From NCBI GenBank assembly GCA_014058405.1, contig CP047423.1, positions 124,001 to 188,000 of the forward strand: a stretch of 64,000 nucleotides of DNA, written 5' to 3'. Under the pieces are notes generated by a model. That model saw only the letters and a list, made by a program, of their open reading frames with translations, had not been told where the DNA came from and searched no databases. Source of the stretch: Candidatus Nitrospira kreftii. Lineage in GTDB: Bacteria; Nitrospirota; Nitrospiria; Nitrospirales; Nitrospiraceae. Made by a program: the position numbers and the translations under genes. Below, piece after piece: positions 27,357-35,784 of the stretch (position 1 is its first letter; each line of letters opens with the position of its first letter).

Positions 27357-27696
27357 CGATTAACCACAGTGATCTCTGGTCCCACATGTCAGTTTACGTG
27401 CAGCTCCACCCCCCATCCTTTGTCGCCTTTTGCCCCATCTGACAATATCGTCCTGGGTATCCCTGCATCACATCGGCATCACTCTCGTTGGATCTAGCCA
27501 CCTCAAGCCGTTGTTTCTCTTAGCATCCGGTGCACGTTTCCTTGCAAGATCGCAACGGCACCTGATTCGCAATGCAGTTATTCTGAGTCCAATCTGATCG
27601 GCGAGACTCCCATCCAGTGGGAGCCTCAAGCGATGGCTGTGATGAGCAACGGAGCTATTCAGAGATATCAATAACCATCAATCAGGAGGAAGTGCG
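27357..27696. other. Intergenic stretch with a short hairpin
   Basis: 340 bases between the catalase remnant and the CBS gene. A small stem CTCCCA/TGGGAG lies at 27607-27623. No coding frame stands out. The last 20 bases hold the ribosome site (AGGAGGAAG) of the CBS gene. Confidence 0.4.
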
Positions 27697-28140
27697 ATGA
27701 CGACACTTGTCAGGCCAGGAGTTCCTGTCGGAGGGTTTAAGACTGTGGGACAAATTCGCGCGACGAATCAACTTGTATTTCGTCGTGATCAGAATGCGAT
27801 GGGCATTGCCGTCGAGCTGTTGACCACCCATACGCCGGGTGCGCCGGTCGTCGACGAACGTGGTGATTTCATCGGTTTCATCAGCGAGTTCGACATCCTT
27901 CGTGCATTGGAAGCAGCAAAGGACCTCAACCGTCTGACGGCTGAAGATGTGATGGCCAAGGATCGGGTCGCGGTGACCGATGAGACGAGCATCGATGAAG
28001 CGGTGAAGCTCATGGAGGAGAAACGGCTCCTGAGCTTGCCGGTGAAGAGGAATGGGAAAGTTGCGTACTCCATCACGCGGCACGATCTCCTGCGGGCATG
28101 GATTGGTCTGGGCGTATCTATTGAAGATCAGGCTGGCTGA
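27697..28140 (+). CDS. CBS-domain-pair protein
   Basis: 147 residues consisting of two CBS motifs, which bind adenosine nucleotides and sense energy state. CBS1 spans about 25-75 (AVELLTTHTPGAPVVDERGDFIGFISEFDILRAL region) and CBS2 about 85-140 (VMAKDRVAVTDETSIDEAVKL, LLSLPVKRNGKVAYSITRHD). There is no attached catalytic domain, so it probably regulates a partner. Clear ribosome site. It stands between the catalase and peroxidase remnants. Confidence 0.85.
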   Translation: MTTLVRPGVPVGGFKTVGQIRATNQLVFRRDQNAMGIAVELLTTHTPGAPVVDERGDFIGFISEFDILRALEAAKDLNRLTAEDVMAKDRVAVTDETSIDEAVKLMEEKRLLSLPVKRNGKVAYSITRHDLLRAWIGLGVSIEDQAG

Positions 28141-28211
28141 GGACGAAGGCTCCTGGTCGTTCATGGTGACTGTTCGAAAGGTGGCCGGGAGCGCGCCTTT
28201 TGAGAAAGGTG

Positions 28212-28733
28212 ATGATTCAGAAAAACATGCCTTGCATGAACTTCACGAAAGTCGTCATGTGCGTTACCGTCTCAACAGTTGGATTGGCAAGTCTCTTGAG
28301 TCTGGCAGTGGTGGTCGAAGCGCAACATGAGCATAGGCACCCCATGATCAAAGAGGGCGATCCTATTGGAGGTCGGCAGGACGAACGCGTGGCGCTCGAT
28401 TTGAGTGAGCAGGCTTCAGTCGGTATGAAACTGACGATGCGAGAGCACTTGGAGGCGATCCGTGACATTGTTGGCGCGCTAGGACGGCAGGATTTCGAGC
28501 GGGCTGCCAAAGTCGCTCATGATGAACTCGGCTTTCACAAACATCATGAAGCGATGCAACGAGAAGCCGGCGCGACGTTTCCTCCCAAGTATCACGAGCT
28601 CGCGATGGCGCACCATCAGGCAGCAGAGGACGTGGCCAAGGTGATTCCCTCGAAGGACCTCAAGGCGATCCTTCCGCAGCTTGAGAAGACCATCGGAGCC
28701 TGTGTGTCTTGCCACCAAGCGTATAGGTTGTGA
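28212..28733 (+). CDS. Exported monoheme cytochrome (cytochrome c'-like helical protein)
   Basis: About 173 residues. A signal peptide (VTVSTVGLASLLSLAVVVEAQ) precedes a helical domain that ends in one heme motif, GACVSCHQAYRL, at the very C-terminus, as in cytochrome c' and c-556 proteins. Internal His-rich stretches (HEHRHPM, FHKHHEAM) are notable. ATG 28212 is taken; TTG 28200 is an alternative. Cytochromes c' may bind NO or transfer electrons. A decayed paralog lies at 54897. Confidence 0.72.
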   Translation: MIQKNMPCMNFTKVVMCVTVSTVGLASLLSLAVVVEAQHEHRHPMIKEGDPIGGRQDERVALDLSEQASVGMKLTMREHLEAIRDIVGALGRQDFERAAKVAHDELGFHKHHEAMQREAGATFPPKYHELAMAHHQAAEDVAKVIPSKDLKAILPQLEKTIGACVSCHQAYRL

Positions 28734-28736
28734 CGG

Positions 28737-29156
28737 TTGATCATGTTTGGCGAAATGACCAAGGCCATGATCCTCGAAGCCCCCAACGATGAATTCAAGG
28801 CGCGCTGTATTCTCTGCGACAATGCGTATCATAACCTGGGCGTCCCGCAAGTCGGGCCGATGAAAGAGGATCTGGGCCGCTTCTATGTGACTCGGCGGGA
28901 GAAAGACAAGGGTGCCTTCAAGACGCCGACGTTACGCAGCATCACGGAAACGGCGCCCTACATGCACGACGGTGTCTTCAAAACACTCGAAGAGGTCACA
29001 GACTTTCTCGATCAGGGTGGAGGGCAGAAACCGAACTTGAGCCCGATGATGAAGCCCCTTGGACTGACTCAACAAGAAAAGACCGATCTGATCGCGTTCC
29101 TCAAGGCGCTCACCGGCGAGCCGATCACGTTCAAAATGCCAAAGTTACCGAAGTAG
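28737..29156 (+). pseudogene. Cytochrome c peroxidase (CcpA/MauG family) C-terminal remnant
   Basis: The reading frame matches only the last third of a diheme cytochrome c peroxidase: FKTPTLRSITETAPYMHDG, LDQGGGQKPNLSP and LTQQEKTDLIAFLKAL are typical. The first heme domain is missing. The second heme site reads CILCDNAYHNLGV, where CxxCH followed by about six residues is expected before DNAYHNLG, so a short deletion removed the heme His. There is no signal peptide. It begins 3 bp after the preceding cytochrome stop. Confidence 0.85.
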
Positions 29157-29201
29157 CAACATGTCTTTGAGTTCTCTGGCTTCAGAATGGAGGTACAAAT
29201 C

Positions 29202-29885
29202 ATGACACAGTTGAAAGAATGGTGGATTGCTGGATTCGGGGGCGCCATGATGATTGTGGCGATAACAGCGCTACCTGTCATTGCCGACGAAGGCCATGGG
29301 AAGAAGGGGCATGGTGGCCACGATCAGGAGGAACAAGCCGACCATAGCGGACATTACCTGAAACATCTGTTGAAACATGCTCAGGAGATCGGGCTGACCC
29401 CAGAGCAGATCAGTAAACTCAAGGCCATTCAGCTGGACTTCAAACGCTCGGAAGCCCGATTAGAAGCCGACGCCAAGGTGGCAAAGTTGGAGCTGCACGC
29501 ACTGTTGGATGAGGAGCAGACTGATCTCAAAGCTATCCAGGTGAAAGTCGAGCAACTGAAAAAATCGGAAGGGGCTTGTCTGTTCGAGGCGATCAAAAGT
29601 AAGCGCACCGCCATGGCTCTATTGACTCCTGATCAACGGGAAAAAGACCGTGCCCATCGTGAAGAAATGAAGAGTAAGAACGAAGGGCAGCACGGAGGTG
29701 GAATGGGCGGAATGGGCCGTGGTGGGATGATGGGTGGTATGGGCGGAATGGGCCATGGCGGCATGGGTGGCGGAGGTGGGCATCAGTCTGGAATGGGTGG
29801 CATGGAAGGCGGTGGACAAGGAGGCCATGACGGCAGCGACCATGGAAGCGGAGGATCCAGCGGAGGCGAGAAACACCAGCACTGA
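29202..29885 (+). CDS. Spy/CpxP-like periplasmic protein with Met/Gly/His-rich tail
   Basis: 227 residues with a signal peptide (MMIVAITALPVIADEG), a His-rich start (HGKKGHGGHDQEEQADHSGH), then a Spy/CpxP-type helical core with LTPEQISKLKAIQLDFKRSE and LTPDQREKDRAHREEM, the two LTxxQ-like motifs. The last 60 residues are M, G and H repeats (GGMGRGGMMGGMGGMGHGG). It is probably a metal-binding envelope chaperone. ATG 29202 has GGAGG at a good distance; ATG 29187 is an alternative. Confidence 0.78.
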   Translation: MTQLKEWWIAGFGGAMMIVAITALPVIADEGHGKKGHGGHDQEEQADHSGHYLKHLLKHAQEIGLTPEQISKLKAIQLDFKRSEARLEADAKVAKLELHALLDEEQTDLKAIQVKVEQLKKSEGACLFEAIKSKRTAMALLTPDQREKDRAHREEMKSKNEGQHGGGMGGMGRGGMMGGMGGMGHGGMGGGGGHQSGMGGMEGGGQGGHDGSDHGSGGSSGGEKHQH

Positions 29886-29938
29886 GCAACCCGTCCTGAG
29901 GGTATTGAGGAGGTATCACGATGTTATGAAGTCGTGAG

Positions 29939-30174
29939 ATGCAGGTGAGCGTGATGGTGTGTGTCGCCCTACTCATGTCTTCGCCTGGTTAGGAGCCCGA
30001 CGATTCAGCCGAACGTGTAAAGGCCGCATCTGTTGGGACAATGGAATTCTTGAAGGAACTGAGCGAAGCCATGACCAAAGGTGATCCGACATGAGCCATC
30101 AAAAGTCTGCACTGGCTGTCTCGGGGCATGCCTGGCATGTGACCCGCGTGGGGATGCGGTGTCGGCCTAGACAA
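29939..30174 (+). pseudogene. Broken secreted-protein gene (DUF3365/Tll0287-like)
   Basis: ATG 29939 opens a signal peptide (MQVSVMVCVALLMSSPG), then TAG at 29990-29992 and, in the same frame, ERVKAASVGTMEFLKELSEA followed by MTKGDPT, a TGA and AIK. After a frame change, HVTRVGMRCRP is readable. The order signal peptide, two helices, then AIK-like block fits DUF3365 heme-sensor-like domains, but this is by eye. Two nonsense codons and at least one frameshift make it inactive. Confidence 0.55.
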
Positions 30175-30238
30175 GGATGACGTTTTCGGGTTTGGGCATC
30201 CCGTTGATCGCTGATCGAGACAAGGAATAGCCTGTCCT

Positions 30239-30517
30239 AAGCGGGTTGCACTGTAGTCGCTTTTGATCAACCTCTTTCTGCTCGGTCTGAATCTTGCCAT
30301 GGCTGCCTATTCGGGTAGCCTTGTATTGATGGCCGAGGAGGCACACAATCTTGCGGACTTGGCTGCCTCGGGTGCCGTCTGGTTCGGCCTAACCCTCTCG
30401 CAGCGAAAGTCCCCAGCCTTCCCGTATGGTCTGAATAAAATCGAAAATGTCGCGGCAATCATCGTGGAGCTGTTCCTTTTTCTCACCGTCTATGAGATTG
30501 CGAAGGGGGATACATAA
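30239..30517 (+). pseudogene. Cation diffusion facilitator N-terminal fragment
   Basis: The frame from 30239 reads KRVAL, a TAG stop at 30254-30256, then SLLINLFLLGLNLAMAAYSG and MAEEAHNLADLAASGAVWFG, the first helices and HxxxD metal site of a CDF (ZitB/CzcD-type) exporter. The frame ends after about 84 more residues (VYEIAKGDT), whereas a full CDF has about 300. The rest of the gene is replaced by the CysQ-like gene. So it is truncated at the 3' side and has an internal stop. Confidence 0.82.
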
Positions 30518-30518
30518 C

Positions 30519-31352
30519 ATGAGCGTGTCGTCAGAGTTTACTCGGGAGAGCGAAGTCGCCGCGCATCTTGCCAGGCAGGCGGGAGACGTGATTATGCGGA
30601 TCTATGCCACGGATTTTTCCGTGGGCTACAAGGCGAAGAACGATCCGGTCACGGAAGCGGATCAATTGGCGAGTCGCGTGATCGTCGAGGGGTTGCAACA
30701 CGAGTTTCCGGATGACATGGTGGTTTCCGAAGAAGAGCCGATCCCTGCCATGTCCTCGGCTCCTGATCGCGTTTGGTATGTGGATCCACTCGACGGCACT
30801 CACGAGTTCATCAAGAGGAATGGGGAGTTTGCCGTGATGATCGGGCTCGCCATCGACGGCCGGCCCAGAGTGGGGGTGGTGTTCCGGCCGGTAACCGCCG
30901 AGCTATTTTTGGGTATTGTGGGAGGCGGTGCTTGGTTGGAAACGAAGGAGGCAAAGAGGCCCTTACGGGTCTCCAGTGAAACCGATCCTTCCCGATTGCG
31001 ACTGGTGGCCTCATGCTCTCATCGTGATCATCGAGTGGATGAGGTGCGTCGGCGTCTCGGGATCAGCGAAGAATCCAGGATTGGAAGCGTCGGCATCAAA
31101 GTTGGTTTGCTCGTCGCTCGGCAGGCAGATATATACTTGGAACCGTCCAGCATGACGAAGACGTGGGACTCCTGTGCGCCCGAGGCGATCCTCCATGCCG
31201 GGGGTGGGCGGATGACCGACCTGGAAGGGGCACCGCTGCGATACGTACCAAGCGAGGTGCGGAACTGGAAGGGAATAGTGGCCACCAATGGAGTCTGTCA
31301 TGATCGGGTCGTTTCGGAAATTGCGTACGTTGTTCGAGAGCGTTCGCAATAG
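30519..31352 (+). CDS. CysQ/inositol-monophosphatase-family phosphatase
   Basis: 277-residue soluble Li-sensitive phosphatase family protein, probably removing phosphate from 3'-phosphoadenosine 5'-phosphate or related substrates. Metal motifs are intact: NDPVTEADQLAS, VSEEEP, YVDPLDGTHEF and KTWDSCAPEAIL. ATG 30519 begins 1 bp after the stop of the CDF fragment, using its GAAGGGGG as a ribosome site. Because sulfur genes are frequent here, a CysQ role is likely, though inositol phosphatase activity cannot be excluded. Confidence 0.85.
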   Translation: MSVSSEFTRESEVAAHLARQAGDVIMRIYATDFSVGYKAKNDPVTEADQLASRVIVEGLQHEFPDDMVVSEEEPIPAMSSAPDRVWYVDPLDGTHEFIKRNGEFAVMIGLAIDGRPRVGVVFRPVTAELFLGIVGGGAWLETKEAKRPLRVSSETDPSRLRLVASCSHRDHRVDEVRRRLGISEESRIGSVGIKVGLLVARQADIYLEPSSMTKTWDSCAPEAILHAGGGRMTDLEGAPLRYVPSEVRNWKGIVATNGVCHDRVVSEIAYVVRERSQ

Positions 31353-31521
31353 AGTGGCCGTGTCTCTGTTCGATCTCTAGAAGGAAACTGGACTGATTTG
31401 TGAACGGAATGTTCAGCTTGCGGATGCTTCGGACCTCTAGCGATTTCGCGGTGGACCTGTGGGGGGCTTTTCGCGTGATCCGGTCGAGCTTAAGGTACAA
31501 CGCCGGGTGTTGCGCAGAGTT

Positions 31522-32273
31522 ATGGTTTTAACCTGGATACTCGGATTTGCTCTGCTCGGCAGTGTCGGGGGCCATCGCGGCTGCGGCGACATTCCTGTTG
31601 TTTCCGAAGGCCACACGAGAGCGCGCTGTTCCCATTCCTGATCAGTTATGCCACCGGTACGTTGCTGGGGGCCGCGCTGCTGGGCTTGTTACCGCAGGCT
31701 GTCGAGCAAGGCGGCCGGCTCGAGAGCCTCGCGTCAGTGCTGGTGGGACTGATTGCGTTCTTCGTTCTGGAGCGACTCTTGATCTGGCGGCATTGCCACC
31801 ATGCGGGCGGTTGTGAAGTACATGGGACTGTAGGGCAATTGATCCTGGTCGGGGATGCGCTCCACAATTTTGTCGATGGGATCGTGATCTCGGCGGCGTT
31901 TCTTTCCTCGATCCCGCTCGGCATTGCGACTGGGATTGCGGTGATCGCGCATGAACTGCCTCAGGAAGTGGGGGATTTCGCGGTCCTGCTCGACAATGGA
32001 TTTTCCCGAAGGCGCGCGCTGAAATGGAATCTGATCTCGGGCAGCGCCACGATTCCCGGCGCTCTACTCGGGTATCTTGCGCTCGAAGAGTCGAGCAGGC
32101 TGATGGGGCCGATTCTAGCGCTGTCTGCGGCCAGTTTTCTGTATATTGGCTTGGCCGATCTGATCCCGGGGCTCCATCGACGGATCGGTTCCGAAGCCGG
32201 TATCGCGCAATTTGTGCTTCTGTTAGCCGGCGTGGGAACCATCGTGGTTCTCAATTTGCACCACGGAGGGTAA
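31522..32273 (+). pseudogene. ZIP-family transporter gene with two frameshifts
   Basis: ATG 31522 starts VLTWILGFALLGSVG; a +1 shift at a G5 run (near 31568) leads to AIAAAATFLLFPKATRERAV; a second shift near 31635 leads to FLISYATGTLLGAALLGLL. From there one long frame runs to 32273 and carries both ZIP metal helices (DALHNFVDGI and AHELPQEVGDF). Either the gene has decayed or two indels are sequencing errors; the first is in a homopolymer. An N-terminally short product from about 31662 is conceivable but would lose two helices. Confidence 0.7.
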
Positions 32274-32320
32274 GGGCGTATCAAGACCACTGGGTGTTAG
32301 CCTGTAAGGAGGGGGGATTC

Positions 32321-32686
32321 ATGAGAAGAAATATGTGGGGCATTCTGTGTTTGCTGACGGTCGGGCTGTGCGGCTCACTAGTGGCGGCGGAGCCCCAGCA
32401 GGGAACTCCCAAGAAAGGTGAGGCGATATATGTGCAACACTGTGCCGGATGCCATGGAACCTCGGGTGATGGTCTGGGTCCTGATATCAAGGAGTTGATC
32501 GTTCCTCCCGCAAATTTTCGGGCGCCTAAATATCGTACCAAGACCGATATGGATCTGTATCTTGGGATCAAACAGGGAGTCCTCTTTAGCCCGATGCACG
32601 GATGGGCTGATCGGTTATCAGATCAAGAGATCCGTGATGTACTGAACTATATTCGAAGCCTGGCTCCTTTCAATCCCCTCGGCTAG
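32321..32686 (+). CDS. Small monoheme c-type cytochrome
   Basis: 121 residues. Signal peptide ending LVAAEPQQ, one heme motif CAGCH (followed by GTSGDGLGPD), and the C-terminal helix RLSDQEIRDVLNYIRSL. The likely Met ligand is in FSPMHGWADR. ATG 32321 has a very strong ribosome site (AAGGAGGGGGG). Same plan as the genes at 1604 and 3976. Stands alone between the broken ZIP gene and a sigma-54-type regulatory region. Confidence 0.85.
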   Translation: MRRNMWGILCLLTVGLCGSLVAAEPQQGTPKKGEAIYVQHCAGCHGTSGDGLGPDIKELIVPPANFRAPKYRTKTDMDLYLGIKQGVLFSPMHGWADRLSDQEIRDVLNYIRSLAPFNPLG

Positions 32687-32711
32687 TTCCCCTTCCAGTG
32701 GTCCATGGGCG

Positions 32712-32730
32712 CTGTCGCATTCTGCGACAG
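32712..32730. promoter_or_regulatory. Perfect palindrome, candidate enhancer-binding site
   Basis: CTGTCGCA-TTC-TGCGACAG, an exact 8-bp inverted repeat with a 3-base loop. It lies about 115 bp upstream of the candidate sigma-54 promoter at 32843, the usual place for a bound NtrC-family activator. It could also be a terminator stem for the cytochrome that ends at 32686, but no T-run follows. Confidence 0.5.
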
Positions 32731-32842
32731 GGGTATTTCGTGGTGAGACCTAGAACGCCACAGAGCGCGAGGTCTCACATTCGACTCGATCAGTAAAGTC
32801 TCCCCAGATCACGACAATCCGTGACTGACTCTTGAACTTCTC

Positions 32843-32857
32843 TGGCACGGACTTGGC
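32843..32857 (+). promoter_or_regulatory. Candidate sigma-54 promoter
   Basis: TGGCACGGACTTGGC has the invariant GG and GC separated by exactly 10 bases and one mismatch to TGGCACG-N4-TTGC. It lies about 40 bp upstream of the YtxH gene start (32899). The NtrC-family regulator at 11470 shows that sigma-54 control exists in this genome. Confidence 0.5.
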
Positions 32858-32898
32858 TTTTCAGAGGAATGAACTGTCCAAAGAATGGAGGATTAGTA

Positions 32899-33210
32899 AT
32901 GGCAATCCAGGACGCTAGGTGTTCACCAGAAACCGTTCTCCTTGCATTTCTCGGAGGCGCCATCGGAGGCATGATTGCCGGTGTCCTTCTTGCTCCGAAG
33001 TCGGGGGAAGAAACGCGCCGTGAATTAAAGGGCCATGCTCGAAGGACGGAAGAAGAGATCATCGAATCAGCCAAGGAGGCGCGCGCCGCTCTAGATGAGG
33101 TCATTGAGCGTGGCAAGCATTTCGTGGCGGAGACACGCGCGGATGTTGAAGCTACGGTCACGGCAGGGAAAGAAGCCATGAAAGAGAAGATGGATCAATG
33201 CTGTCGCTGA
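32899..33210 (+). CDS. YtxH-domain protein
   Basis: 103 residues: one N-terminal hydrophobic segment (AFLGGAIGGMIAGVLLAPKSG), the YtxH/gas-vesicle-like motif, followed by a long charged amphipathic helix with many E, A, K and R. Such proteins are stress-linked and membrane-tethered. ATG 32899 has GGAGG. The gene follows a candidate sigma-54 promoter and precedes a DksA-like gene by 28 bp. Confidence 0.78.
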   Translation: MAIQDARCSPETVLLAFLGGAIGGMIAGVLLAPKSGEETRRELKGHARRTEEEIIESAKEARAALDEVIERGKHFVAETRADVEATVTAGKEAMKEKMDQCCR

Positions 33211-33238
33211 CGCGACCATCGTGAGGAGGGGTAGAGCA

Positions 33239-33595
33239 ATGCTACAAGTCGACAATATTCGGAAGAAGCTGATCACCCAACGGCGTGAGTTGTTTCGGGA
33301 AGTGGCCAAGACGGAAGAAGATCTGCGCTGGCTCCACAGCGATATCGAAAGCGAAGTGGAGGAGCGGGGTCAGGAGGAGACTATGGTTCGGCTGCTCGAT
33401 TGTCTGGATGGGCGAGCGAAGGCCGAGATCGAGGCGATCGATCGGGCGCTCTTCAAGCTGGGGTCAGAACAGTACGGTCGATGTGAGCGATGTGGAAAGG
33501 CCATCCCTCAGTCCCGGCTAGAGGCGGTCCCCGCGGCCGCCATGTGTATGGCTTGCGAACAGCAGGAGGAGACCCAGGCGGCGCTGAGGAAATGA
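33239..33595 (+). CDS. DksA/TraR-type zinc-finger protein
   Basis: 118 residues: coiled-coil N-terminal half (REVAKTEEDLRWLHSDIESE) and a C4 zinc finger CERCGKAIP...CMACE. DksA-like proteins bind RNA polymerase through its secondary channel. The acidic tip residues differ from E. coli DksA, so the effect is uncertain. ATG 33239 after GAGGAGGGG. The next gene, an oxidoreductase subunit, starts 3 bp after its stop, so it heads or joins that operon. Confidence 0.82.
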   Translation: MLQVDNIRKKLITQRRELFREVAKTEEDLRWLHSDIESEVEERGQEETMVRLLDCLDGRAKAEIEAIDRALFKLGSEQYGRCERCGKAIPQSRLEAVPAAAMCMACEQQEETQAALRK

Positions 33596-33598
33596 CTG

Positions 33599-34516
33599 AT
33601 GCGATCCGTCCGTTTTCATGGTCGAGGGGGCCAGGGTGCTAAGACTGCGAGCCGCATTCTGGGTACCGCTGCATTCCTCGAAGGATGTGTGGCGCAGGAC
33701 TCGCCGATATATGGAGCCGAACGGCGTGGTGCCCCGGTGTCGGCATTTACGCGCATTGCGAAGGACCCGATCCGTGAGCGGGGGATCATCACCCGTCCCG
33801 ATCTTGTAGTCGTAGCCGACGTGACGCTCATCGGCGATCCAGCCGCGCGGGTGCTCGACGGGATCGATGAACGGACGGCAGTGTTTGTCAACTCACCCTT
33901 ATCCGCCGAGCAAATCCGTGCCGAGACTTCCCTCCCTGGTCGCTTGACCATATTGGACCTCACTGAGATTGCGCTTCAGCGGTTTGGTAAACGGGAAGCA
34001 ATCAGTTCATTGCTCGGCGCTGTCGCGGGACGACTTGTGGGGCTCCATCAGGAGTCGATCCGTAAAGCCATTGCAGAAGAGTTGGCTGATCTCGGTCTTT
34101 CGCCTTCGGTCATTGAGCGCAATCAAACGGTCGCGGTCCAATCTTATGAAGCAGTTCAGCCCGTCGTGATCGAAACAGGTGTGCCGCAGCCGATCGTCCC
34201 GGTACAGCTCCAAGCGCCGATGTATGAATCACCGACCAGAGGAACTGCCAGGATCAGCGCCGCCGCAAATTCGATTCTGCGTGAAACCGGAGGCTGGCGA
34301 ACATTCCGGCCGGTGCTGGTTCCCGACAAGTGTAATGGATGTTGGCTCTGCTTTACCTCTTGTCCCGATGGAGTGATATCGATGACGAAGGAAGATCGGC
34401 CCGTGATCGATTACGACCATTGCAAAGGTTGTCAAATCTGCGTCCATGAGTGTCCAACGGAGGCGCTTGTGGCCGAGCGGGAGCAGGGAGGACCGGTGGC
34501 ATGGAAGGCGAGATGA
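33599..34516 (+). CDS. 2-oxoacid:ferredoxin oxidoreductase gamma-delta fusion
   Basis: 305 residues. The gamma domain (about 1-185) begins with RFHGRGGQGAKTASRILG, the CoA/TPP-side motif, and contains QDSPIYGAERRGAPVSAF. The C-terminal delta part holds two [4Fe-4S] motifs, CNGCWLCFTSCP (from 245) and CKGCQICVHECP (from 275). It forms the enzyme with the alpha and beta genes just downstream: 2-oxoacid + CoA + oxidised ferredoxin to acyl-CoA, CO2 and reduced ferredoxin. The substrate (pyruvate or another 2-oxoacid) is not certain. Confidence 0.9.
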   Translation: MRSVRFHGRGGQGAKTASRILGTAAFLEGCVAQDSPIYGAERRGAPVSAFTRIAKDPIRERGIITRPDLVVVADVTLIGDPAARVLDGIDERTAVFVNSPLSAEQIRAETSLPGRLTILDLTEIALQRFGKREAISSLLGAVAGRLVGLHQESIRKAIAEELADLGLSPSVIERNQTVAVQSYEAVQPVVIETGVPQPIVPVQLQAPMYESPTRGTARISAAANSILRETGGWRTFRPVLVPDKCNGCWLCFTSCPDGVISMTKEDRPVIDYDHCKGCQICVHECPTEALVAEREQGGPVAWKAR

Positions 34517-35730
34517 TGACAGGAAATCTAGCGGCCGCCTGGGGCGCGCGTCTGGCCGATGTCGATTATGTCCCGGCCTTTCCCATCACCCCGCAAACGG
34601 AAATCGTGGAAGCGTTGGCCAAGTGGTGTGAGAGCGGCACGATGGCCGCGCGATTTGTCACCCTGGATTCCGAGCATTCCATGATGACGGCGGCCGGAGC
34701 CGCCGCAGCTACGGGAGCTCGGGTCTTCACCGCGACATCGAGTCAGGGATTGCTCTATGCTCTCGAAGTGCTCTATTCCGTCTCCGGCTGGCGCACACCG
34801 CTTGTGCTGGTCAATGTGTCGCGGGCGCTGGCTGCGCCGATCACACTGGAACCTGATCACAATGATGTGCTGGCCGCGCGCGATTCGGGATTTCTCCAAA
34901 TCCACGCAGAGACCTGTCAGGAAGTGCTGGACTCGATCCTCATGGCCTATCGCATTGCGGAGGATGAGCGGGTGATGTTGCCGGTCATCGTCAATCTGGA
35001 CGGTTTCTATCTTTCATTCACCCGCGAGCCGGTCATCCTGCCGGACCCAGGGCAGATCAAGCGGTTTCTGCCACCATTTCGACCGGCTCATCTGGGGTTC
35101 AGAGCTTCGGCGCCGCATGCGCTCGGCGTGGCGGTCCTCGGCGGGACGCCCTACTCATACTTCCGGTACCAAATGCATCTGGCTGCCATGAACGCGTTGG
35201 ACGTGCATCGGGAAGCGGCCGCGGCATTCGAGCAGTTGTTCGGACGGCGGTACGATGTGGTCGAGGGCTATCGGCTTGACGATGCGGAAGATGTGCTCGT
35301 CATGACCAACGCCTTTGCGAGCAAAGGCAAGGTCGCAGTCGATGTGGCCAGGGCAGATGGCAAGCGAGTGGGACTGTTGCGGCTCCGCATGATCCGTCCC
35401 TGGCCGGCGGACACCATCCGTCAGGCGTTGCAGGGCCGCCGGGCCGTGGCAGTATTGGATCAGAATCTGTCTCCAGGCCAGGGTGGGATTCTCTTTCAGG
35501 AGATTGCGGCTTGTCTCTATCACGACCCGCTGCGACCACGGGCACTCTGTTCTTTCATCGGCGGCCTGGGCGGAAAGAATATTTCTGAGGGGGAGTTTCG
35601 CGCCATCTTCGAGCAGACGGCAGAAGCGGGAGTCCGTGGCACAGGGATCGGCCCAGTCCTGCTGTACACAGAAGCCGAGCATCGGGAGATGGTGCAGTTG
35701 CAGGTTTTAGCAGGAGAACCTGGGTCGTGA
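34501..35730 (+). CDS. 2-oxoacid:ferredoxin oxidoreductase alpha subunit
   Basis: 409-residue alpha subunit. It has the canonical YVPAFPITPQTEIVEAL motif, the EHSMMTAAGAAAATGARVFTATSSQGL block, and a C-terminal domain for CoA/TPP contact (GKVAVDVARADGKRVGLLRLRMIRPWP). ATG 34501 or 34513 (ATGA overlap with the gamma-delta stop) are equally plausible starts. It pairs with the TPP-binding beta subunit at 35785. The layout is that of the VOR/POR class. Confidence 0.9.
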   Translation: MEGEMMTGNLAAAWGARLADVDYVPAFPITPQTEIVEALAKWCESGTMAARFVTLDSEHSMMTAAGAAAATGARVFTATSSQGLLYALEVLYSVSGWRTPLVLVNVSRALAAPITLEPDHNDVLAARDSGFLQIHAETCQEVLDSILMAYRIAEDERVMLPVIVNLDGFYLSFTREPVILPDPGQIKRFLPPFRPAHLGFRASAPHALGVAVLGGTPYSYFRYQMHLAAMNALDVHREAAAAFEQLFGRRYDVVEGYRLDDAEDVLVMTNAFASKGKVAVDVARADGKRVGLLRLRMIRPWPADTIRQALQGRRAVAVLDQNLSPGQGGILFQEIAACLYHDPLRPRALCSFIGGLGGKNISEGEFRAIFEQTAEAGVRGTGIGPVLLYTEAEHREMVQLQVLAGEPGS

Positions 35731-35784
35731 AACATCGTTCGTATCTCCTCGCTCGTTTTCGGTCTTGCGAGATACGCTTCATGA

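Noticed and set aside
33239-33595. RNA polymerase-binding DksA itself
   Set aside because: The coiled-coil tip acids of DksA are not evident, so only the broader TraR/DksA family is called.
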